The notes below the pieces were generated by a model, which was not told the DNA's origin, made no database searches, and saw only the letters and a list, made by a program, of their open reading frames with translations. From NCBI RefSeq assembly GCF_002422095.1, contig NZ_DITB01000055.1, positions 1 to 30,760 on the forward strand: 30,760 nucleotides of DNA. The letters run 5' to 3'. Shown piece by piece: positions 25,231 through 30,760 of the stretch. The translations under genes and the position numbers were made by a program. Source of the stretch: Flavobacterium sp. UBA6195 (GTDB lineage: Bacteria; Bacteroidota; Bacteroidia; Flavobacteriales; Flavobacteriaceae). Positions within the stretch are counted from its first letter, which is position 1; each line of letters opens with the position of its first letter.

Positions 25231-26027
25231 TGAATAACATGACCGATACTGTTAAGCAGTTATTGATAATTAATGTTTTGTGTTTTATTGGAAGTTTTGT
25301 GGTGCCGCAATCGAATGATTTATTGGCGCTATATTACTTTGAAAGTGATAAATTTCAATTCTGGCAACCCATAACGCACATGTTCATGCACGGCAGTCCT
25401 ATGCATATTTTCTTTAATATGTTTGCATTGATTTCTTTTGGTAGCGCATTGGAGCATTTTTGGGGAGCTAAGAAATTTCTATTTTTCTATTTATCTTGTG
25501 GATTAGGAGCTGCTTTGATTCATTCGGGCGTTAATTATTATGAAATTCATACACTTCTAGATCAATTACAAAATTCAGCGATAACTTCAGCAGATATTCA
25601 TACTATTTTAAACACCGATTTTGTTAGCGGAAATCAGTTTCAGGGACAATTGTTGTATGAAAATGCACAAGCTACTTTTGATAAATTAAATTTAAATGGA
25701 GATGATTTTAAAATTTTATTTGATGCTGCAATAAAAAATCAAACCGCTGCCGTGGGAGCTTCAGGTGCTATTTACGGATTATTAGTAGCTTTTGCCTTTA
25801 TGTTTCCTAATGCCGAGTTGATGATGATGTTTATTCCAGTTCCTATTAAAGCTAAATATTTTGTACCTGTGATTGTATTGTTAGATTTGTTCTCGGGTGT
25901 AACAGGATTTAGTCTTTTTGGAGGAAATATTGCCCATTTTGCCCATGTAGGTGGTGCTTTAATTGGTTTTATTATGATGTGGTATTGGAAGAAAAATCAG
26001 TTTGATCAAAACCGTTGGGATAGATAA
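25227..26027 (+). CDS. Rhomboid intramembrane serine protease with large loop insertion
   Basis: A 266-residue polytopic protease. Motifs: HGSPMHIFFNM with His60 and Asn64 (oxyanion side), GASGAIYG with catalytic Ser179, and AHVGGALIGF with catalytic His240. Membrane helices about 10-26, 50-76, 82-102, 176-195, 208-225 and 234-254. Between the third helix and the Ser helix there is a hydrophilic stretch of about 70 residues (103-172) that compact rhomboids such as GlpG lack; by GlpG topology it would lie outside the cytoplasm next to the active site. It starts in the last codons of mutL and is followed by a second rhomboid. Substrates are unknown. Confidence 0.93.
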   Translation: MMNNMTDTVKQLLIINVLCFIGSFVVPQSNDLLALYYFESDKFQFWQPITHMFMHGSPMHIFFNMFALISFGSALEHFWGAKKFLFFYLSCGLGAALIHSGVNYYEIHTLLDQLQNSAITSADIHTILNTDFVSGNQFQGQLLYENAQATFDKLNLNGDDFKILFDAAIKNQTAAVGASGAIYGLLVAFAFMFPNAELMMMFIPVPIKAKYFVPVIVLLDLFSGVTGFSLFGGNIAHFAHVGGALIGFIMMWYWKKNQFDQNRWDR

Positions 26028-26064
26028 GTTTTTTAGAAAAAAGAATAAAGAACAAAGAGAAAAG

Positions 26065-26919
26065 ATGAACATTTTAGACGATTTAAAACTACAATACAGA
26101 ACAGGTGGCATGGTGCAAAAGTTAATCTTTTGGAACATCGGTTTCTTCTTGTTTTCGTTGGTGTTTTTTTATAGTTTTTCTGTTGGAAAATTTCAAATTC
26201 CAACATGGATTGCTTTGTCGTCTGATCTTGGTAATTTAGTTAGAACGCCTTGGACATTAATTACGTTTAATTTTTTTCATGCTAAGTTTTTACATTTATT
26301 TTTTAATTTGTTAGTGCTTCATTTTGCAGGAAGATTGTTTTCAACATATTTTACAGATAGACAATTGCTTGGTGTTTACATTTTAGGTGGTGTTTTCTCT
26401 GGAATTATATTTGTGCTTTCCTATATTCTAATTGGGAAATCAGGTTTGCTGGTTGGAGCTAGTGGTGCTATTATGGCAATTTTGCTTAGCGTTACGACTT
26501 ATGCACCCTTTATGTTGTTGCGTATTCCATTGATTGGAATTGTGAAGCTATGGCATGTCACATTTGTTATTTTATTACTAGATTTAATTCAGTTGCCTTT
26601 AGATAACACAGGCGGACATATAGCGCATTTAGGTGGTGCACTTTTTGGTTTTCTTTACGTTAAGTTATTACAATCGGGAACCGATTTAAGTAAAGGAATT
26701 TTGTTTGTTTTAGATTTCTTTGCGAATCTTTCTAAACAAAAAAAGAAAACCCCATTTAAAAAAGTACATCGCAATACAACAAAAAAAGTAGTAAATTCGT
26801 TCTCAGAAAAAGATATTACACAAAAACAGATTGATGATATTTTAGATAAAATTAGTAAATCGGGTTATGATAGTCTAACTAAAGAGGAAAAAGAATTTCT
26901 TTTTAAAGCTGGAAAATAA
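26065..26919 (+). CDS. Rhomboid intramembrane serine protease with C-terminal DUF6576-like tail
   Basis: A 284-residue protease: HAKFLHLFFNLL with His77 and Asn81, GASGAIMAI with catalytic Ser133, GGHIAHLGGALFGF with catalytic His188, in a six-helix core (about residues 18-200). No long insert separates the third helix from the Ser helix, unlike its neighbour. A basic linker (about 225-245) leads to a conserved cytoplasmic tail, ITQKQIDDILDKISKSGYDSLTKEEKEFL, which resembles DUF6576. I chose ATG 26065 (MNILDDLKLQY), preceded by a purine-rich AAAGAGAAAAG, over the TTG at 26002 that lies inside the previous gene. It stops directly before the next gene's ATG. Confidence 0.92.
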   Translation: MNILDDLKLQYRTGGMVQKLIFWNIGFFLFSLVFFYSFSVGKFQIPTWIALSSDLGNLVRTPWTLITFNFFHAKFLHLFFNLLVLHFAGRLFSTYFTDRQLLGVYILGGVFSGIIFVLSYILIGKSGLLVGASGAIMAILLSVTTYAPFMLLRIPLIGIVKLWHVTFVILLLDLIQLPLDNTGGHIAHLGGALFGFLYVKLLQSGTDLSKGILFVLDFFANLSKQKKKTPFKKVHRNTTKKVVNSFSEKDITQKQIDDILDKISKSGYDSLTKEEKEFLFKAGK

Positions 26920-27963
26920 ATGCAGAAACAGTCATGGTTAAGCAAAATAATGTTTTTTTTTAATACAGTACTTACTGTATTGACGTTTCTTGCGTATTTA
27001 TTACCTTTCTTAGCGCCTAAAGCCTTTCCTTTTTTAAGTGTATTGTCGCTAATTCTTCCCTTCTTTTTGATTTTGAATTTCTTCTTTTTTGTTTTTTGGT
27101 TGTTACAACTAAAAAGACAAATGTTACTTTCAGGATTAGTATTGTTGCTTGGAATTACCTTTATTAATCGTTTTTATAAATTTTCGGAAACCAATCTTCA
27201 AGTGGAAGAAGGCGACTTTACTTTAATGAGTTATAATGTCCGTCTTTTTAATTTGTACGAATGGCTTCCGCAAGGCGATGTGCCTGAACAAATTTCAAAA
27301 TTAATTGATGAAAAGCATCCTGATATCTTGTGTTTACAAGAGTTTTCGCCTAACGATAAAGTGTCAGTAAAAAAATACCCACATAGTTTTGTAAAGTTAT
27401 ATGGTGGAAAAAATAAATATGGTCAAGCCATTTATTCCAATTACAAAATGATTGAGAAGGGAGAAATTCAATTTCCTAATACAAGCAATAATGTTATTTA
27501 TGCCGATATTTTAAAAGGTAAAGATACGTTACGAATTTATAGTATGCACTTGCAATCTATTAAAATCAGTACCGATATACACGAAGATCTTAATCAAGAA
27601 AAATCAAAGTTTATTTTTATGCGAATTAGTGAAGCATTTACGCTTCAACAGCAACAAGCAGAAATTATTAAAAAACACTTTGATGCGTGCAAGTACCCAA
27701 AAATTATCTGTGGTGATTTGAATAATAGTGCTTTCTCTTACGTGTACAGAACGGTGAAAGGAGATATGAAAGATGCTTTCGAACAAGCAGGAACTGGTTT
27801 TGGAAAGTCGTATAATTTTAAATATTATCCAGCCAGAATTGATTATGTTTTCGTTGAAAATAATATCGAGGTGAAAGAATTTACTTCTCTAGATTCTTTT
27901 GTTCAAAGCGATCATTTCCCGCAATTAACGAGATTAAATTTGGTTGAAAAAACAGAAGAATAA
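26920..27963 (+). CDS. Membrane-anchored endonuclease/exonuclease/phosphatase family protein
   Basis: A 347-residue protein with three N-terminal membrane helices (about 10-32, 36-62, 66-83), then an EEP domain (about 98-342). Catalytic set: Asn106 in SYNVR, Glu141 in LQEF, His210 in SMHLQS, Asp266 and Asn268 in CGDLNN, Asp308 in RIDYVF, and Asp331/His332 in SDHFP. The active-site residues are complete, so it should be an Mg-dependent phosphodiesterase or phosphatase; the domain probably faces the periplasm. The substrate could be a nucleic acid, a lipid head group or a sugar phosphate. It starts with no gap after the second rhomboid and ends 1 base from the convergent wbqC-like gene. Confidence 0.92.
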   Translation: MQKQSWLSKIMFFFNTVLTVLTFLAYLLPFLAPKAFPFLSVLSLILPFFLILNFFFFVFWLLQLKRQMLLSGLVLLLGITFINRFYKFSETNLQVEEGDFTLMSYNVRLFNLYEWLPQGDVPEQISKLIDEKHPDILCLQEFSPNDKVSVKKYPHSFVKLYGGKNKYGQAIYSNYKMIEKGEIQFPNTSNNVIYADILKGKDTLRIYSMHLQSIKISTDIHEDLNQEKSKFIFMRISEAFTLQQQQAEIIKKHFDACKYPKIICGDLNNSAFSYVYRTVKGDMKDAFEQAGTGFGKSYNFKYYPARIDYVFVENNIEVKEFTSLDSFVQSDHFPQLTRLNLVEKTEE

Positions 27964-27964
27964 T

Positions 27965-28579
27965 TTAAATCTTTTGATTTTTCAGATAATCCACAGCGTA
28001 TCTTCCTTCATTAAAAAGCAAGTCTAAAATGCTTAAGTTGTTTATAAAACCATGTTTTTCTTCAAATACTTGCGTGTATTCTTCTAATTGTGTAATGTCT
28101 TTCTTTCCGTTTGCTAAATGTCGGAAATCTTTAAAATTAGGAACATCATGAAAAAATTCAGTTGTTTTATTTGGTTGAATCGTAATTCCTAAGGATTCGT
28201 TTACCAATTCGAAAACTTCTAAATTTAAATCCATTAAAAACTCATGTTTTTTCTCGAATAACGGACGGAAATCATCTTCAAAATATTCAAAAAAAGGGGA
28301 AGTTCTATAAGCAGCTTCTAGCGATTTAAAATGGTTTTTCTGCCAACCAAAATCATTTTCGATACGAACATTTTTATACTTTTGATGTTTGTCTTTTGAG
28401 TGCTTTACAGGAATATTTAACAATTGAATTCCGTTTGGACTATAAATATACATCCTATTTCTGTTCGTTTGTTTTTGGAAATTGTCTTCCATTTCAAACG
28501 TAACCGAATCCGCCTGAAGTATTGCTACATAATGACTAATCGATGGAAAATAAGTGGGATGTATAAGAATGTTGTTCAT
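27965..28579 (-). CDS. WbqC family protein
   Basis: A 204-residue cytoplasmic protein of the WbqC-like family: HPTYFPSISHYVAIL at the N-terminus, GIQLLNIPVKH, KNHFKSLEAAYRTSPFFEYF (about 82-101) and a C-terminal LDLLFNEG. Family members occur in polysaccharide loci, but biochemistry is not established, so no reaction is given. The ATG at 28579 fits. It is the last gene after dapB and lepB on the minus strand, separated from lepB by a large inverted repeat. Confidence 0.88.
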   Translation of the reverse strand: MNNILIHPTYFPSISHYVAILQADSVTFEMEDNFQKQTNRNRMYIYSPNGIQLLNIPVKHSKDKHQKYKNVRIENDFGWQKNHFKSLEAAYRTSPFFEYFEDDFRPLFEKKHEFLMDLNLEVFELVNESLGITIQPNKTTEFFHDVPNFKDFRHLANGKKDITQLEEYTQVFEEKHGFINNLSILDLLFNEGRYAVDYLKNQKI

Positions 28580-28603
28580 GATAAATTATTGTTTTTAAAA
28601 ACA

Positions 28604-28653
28604 CGAATTTCACTAATCATCACAAGTTATTTCGTGCTAATTAGTGAAATTCG
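28604..28653. repeat. Perfect 14-base inverted repeat between lepB and wbqC-like gene
   Basis: CGAATTTCACTAAT (28604-28617) is the exact reverse complement of ATTAGTGAAATTCG (28640-28653). Inside the 22-base loop CAC (28621-28623) can also pair with GTG (28634-28636). There is no T run right after either arm, so this is not a standard terminator. It could be a mobile-type palindromic repeat, an mRNA processing or stability hairpin, or an attenuating structure between lepB and the wbqC-like gene. Confidence 0.85.
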
Positions 28654-28665
28654 GTTAAAATTATA

Positions 28666-30219
28666 TTAAGCTTCTTCTTTCTTTTTCTTCTTTTTTCTGA
28701 AGTAATCAAAAGCAAAATAACCTGCTAAAGCAATTAAGAAAAATTGGAAATACGATTTTGGCTGACCATCACCGCTAACTGTAGTGAATAATCTATCCCA
28801 ACGAATGCTCCAGTTTTTAATGCCATCATTAATACCATCAATACTCATCCAAATGAAAATTGGTTTTCCAACGATGTGATCTGCTGGAACAAATCCCCAA
28901 TAACGAGAGTCTAAGGAATTGTGACGGTTATCTCCCATCATCCAATAATAATCTTGTTTAAAAGTATAAGAAGTTGCAATTTGTCCGTTGATACGAATTT
29001 CATCTCCGTTTACTTTCAAGTCATTTCCTTCGTATTCACCTATAACTTTTTTATAAAAAGGTAAAGTTTCTTTATTTAACTCAACTGTTTTTCCAGCTTC
29101 AGGAATGTATATAGGACCTAAGTTATCGACATTCCAATCTTTTGTTCCGGGGAAAATAGATTTATCAGTTTCTTTATGAATGATGCGTTCTACTTTTGTT
29201 AATCCAGGGATATTTCTTAATCTATCTACTGAGGCTTGTGGTAAAGCGCTAAAAATTAAAGTGTCTTTTGCAATTTGTCCAAAAGCATCTGTTATGTGAA
29301 GTTCTTTTTTAATGTAATCTAAATCAACGGGTGTTTTACCATCCCAAGCGACTTTGTATGAATACTGCGGTTTTGCTCTTTCAGGAAGAATCGATTCTTT
29401 TCCGTTAATAAAAATGATACCATCTTTAATTTCAATTTTATCACCAGGAATAGCGGTGCAACGTTTTACGTAGTTGGTTTTTTTATCGATAGGTTTATCA
29501 TATCTTTTATCTGCCGCTTTGTACATGTGAAACAAAGTGTCTGCAGGCCAGTTAAACACTACAATGTCATTACGTTCTATTTTTTGTAAAGCAGGAAAAC
29601 GGAAATAAGGTAATGAAGGTTTTGAAGTGTATGATTTTACTTTTACAATTGGTAAAGTATCGTGAACCATTGGTGCGGCAATAGGTGTCATTGGAGTTCT
29701 GGCTCCGTAATGGAATTTACTCACAAATAAAAAGTCACCTACTAGTAAAGATTTTTCTAATGATGAAGTTGGGATAGTATAAGGTTGAATAAAATAAGTA
29801 TGAACTAAAGTTGCAACAACAATAGCAAACGATAATGAACCTAAAGTATCCATAGTTTTGTTAGGTGGAGTCAAATCACGATTCGCGTGATAAGTGGTCT
29901 CTTGTGTGTAATTTACATAAGCAATGTAAAGTCCAAGAGTAACAACTCCTAAAACCATATCAACCGTTGATTTTTTACCAAAAGTTCGTAAGGTTTCAAT
30001 CCAAATTATTGGAAATAAAAACAAATTGATAACTGGAATAAAAAGGAGTAAAATCCACCATTTTGGACGGTTGATGATTTGCATTAATACAATTCCGTTG
30101 TAAACTGGAACAAATGCTTCCCATGCTTTTCTACCTGCTTTTACGTATAATTTCCAAGTTCCAATTCCGTGAATTACTTGAATGAATAAGATAAAGATTA
30201 ACCAACCTGATATTTCCAT
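28666..30219 (-). CDS. lepB: Signal peptidase I, long Bacteroidota form
   Basis: A 517-residue membrane protease that cleaves Sec and Tat signal peptides. The catalytic Ser is Ser153 in YTIPTSSLEKSLLVGD; the general base is Lys252 in YVKRCTAIPGD; the later box MGDNRHNSLDSRYWGFVP (428-445) is complete. Unlike the E. coli enzyme it has an N-terminal region (1-105) with about three extra membrane helices, an insert of about 140 residues (280-425) between the boxes, and a C-terminal helix (about 490-507) with a poly-Lys tail. These additions fit my knowledge of Bacteroidota homologues. It lies 37 bases after dapB and probably shares its transcript. Confidence 0.95.
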   Translation of the reverse strand: MEISGWLIFILFIQVIHGIGTWKLYVKAGRKAWEAFVPVYNGIVLMQIINRPKWWILLLFIPVINLFLFPIIWIETLRTFGKKSTVDMVLGVVTLGLYIAYVNYTQETTYHANRDLTPPNKTMDTLGSLSFAIVVATLVHTYFIQPYTIPTSSLEKSLLVGDFLFVSKFHYGARTPMTPIAAPMVHDTLPIVKVKSYTSKPSLPYFRFPALQKIERNDIVVFNWPADTLFHMYKAADKRYDKPIDKKTNYVKRCTAIPGDKIEIKDGIIFINGKESILPERAKPQYSYKVAWDGKTPVDLDYIKKELHITDAFGQIAKDTLIFSALPQASVDRLRNIPGLTKVERIIHKETDKSIFPGTKDWNVDNLGPIYIPEAGKTVELNKETLPFYKKVIGEYEGNDLKVNGDEIRINGQIATSYTFKQDYYWMMGDNRHNSLDSRYWGFVPADHIVGKPIFIWMSIDGINDGIKNWSIRWDRLFTTVSGDGQPKSYFQFFLIALAGYFAFDYFRKKKKKKEEA

Positions 30220-30256
30220 TTTTAATATCGTTTACTTGTTAAATTTTATAATTGTT

Positions 30257-30760
30257 TTATTTTGAGGTTAAACCCAAAACATCTTTCATGTTAAAAATCC
30301 CTTTTTTACCTACTAACCATTCAGCAGCAACAACAGCTCCTAAAGCAAAACCTTCACGACTATGAGCGGTGTGCTTGATTTCAATTTGATCCACTTCACT
30401 GTCATAGAAAATACTATGAGTTCCAGGAACATTTTCGATACGCTTTGCTTCAATATGAATTTCGTTGCTAATTGGAGTTTCTAGTGTCCAATTCGCATAG
30501 TCTGTATGTTTGATAACACCTTCTGCTAATGTAATGGCTGTTCCACTTGGAGCATCTAATTTTTGAGTGTGATGAATTTCTTCCATTGAAACGTTGTATT
30601 GCTTCAAGTTAGCCATCATTTTGGCTAAATATTCATTCAATTCAAAAAACACATTTACACCTAAACTAAAATTAGAAGCATAAATAAAACTACCGTTTTT
30701 TGCTTCGCACAATTGTGCCATTTTCGGGTAATCTACTAACCAACCTGTAGTTCCTGAAAT
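30257..30760 (-). CDS. dapB: 4-hydroxy-tetrahydrodipicolinate reductase, C-terminal part
   Basis: The frame is open to the window edge, so the N-terminal NAD(P)-binding half is outside; 167 residues are visible. SGTTGW at the very edge is the conserved nucleotide-side loop. The catalytic motif EIHHTQKLDAPSGTA contains the acid/base His and the Lys of the family (E. coli His159, Lys163). HSREGFALGAVVAAEWL is the conserved C-terminal segment. The enzyme reduces 4-hydroxy-tetrahydrodipicolinate in the lysine/diaminopimelate pathway, feeding peptidoglycan. The ATG at 30721 is internal. Confidence 0.95.
   Translation of the reverse strand: MSGTTGWLVDYPKMAQLCEAKNGSFIYASNFSLGVNVFFELNEYLAKMMANLKQYNVSMEEIHHTQKLDAPSGTAITLAEGVIKHTDYANWTLETPISNEIHIEAKRIENVPGTHSIFYDSEVDQIEIKHTAHSREGFALGAVVAAEWLVGKKGIFNMKDVLGLTSK

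Noticed and set aside
26002..26064. TTG start of the second rhomboid inside the first rhomboid gene
   Set aside because: ATG 26065 has a purine-rich lead and gives a normal N-terminus; the extra 21 residues are only a Lys-rich read-through.
1..30760. CRISPR arrays, tRNA or rRNA genes, insertion sequences, prophage
   Set aside because: No regularly spaced repeats, no transposase or integrase frame, and gaps between genes are mostly too short for RNA genes; the longer gaps show repeats and promoters only.

Overview
The window looks like core chromosome of a member of the Bacteroidota, most likely a Flavobacterium-like Flavobacteriaceae. The DNA is AT-rich. The first gene encodes a type IX secretion (T9SS) cell-surface protein with a type A C-terminal sorting domain. 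Promoters match the Bacteroidota -7 consensus TAnnTTTG rather than a sigma-70 TATAAT box. Several genes (Cys-less 'zinc-ribbon' protein, Nif3 with CutA-like insert, long LepB with extra membrane segments, mutL followed by two rhomboids) have the form usual for this group. I found no tRNA, rRNA, insertion sequence, prophage or CRISPR array.

Layout. 1-5346 (+): 5'-truncated giant T9SS adhesin-like protein, closed by a strong terminator. 5416-8136 (+): a GNAT acetyltransferase and a secreted erythromycin-esterase-like protein with an unusual C-terminal half. 8140-10951 (-): rluF, a coiled-coil protein and a Nif3-like protein. 11061-12858 (+): lpxK and purine nucleoside phosphorylase, overlapping. 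12833-18991 (-): a TPR hybrid histidine kinase, a GAPDH, lipA, an ECF-type sigma factor, a family 2 glycosyltransferase and a small Cys-rich membrane protein. 18992-19302 is a gene-free stretch of short degenerate repeats. 19303-21557 (-): murB and recF. 21693-27963 (+): TPR membrane protein, ribH, terminator, then an operon of a small membrane protein, mutL, two rhomboid proteases and a membrane-anchored endonuclease/exonuclease/phosphatase protein. 27965-30760 (-): wbqC-like gene, lepB and the 3' part of dapB.

How the genes work together. Most are housekeeping genes for envelope construction (lpxK, murB, dapB, lepB, glycosyltransferase), cofactors (lipA, ribH), DNA repair (recF, mutL) and RNA modification (rluF). 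There is no obvious single new system. The points most worth a second look are: the esterase/TonB-associated-type fusion; a MutL whose endonuclease motifs are all changed; a zinc-ribbon family protein with no cysteine at all; a rhomboid with a large loop insertion beside its active site; an ECF sigma factor without an anti-sigma gene; a family of degenerate intergenic repeats around murB; four genes whose starts are forced to be GTG or TTG; and promoters so close to the start codon that near-leaderless mRNAs are predicted.
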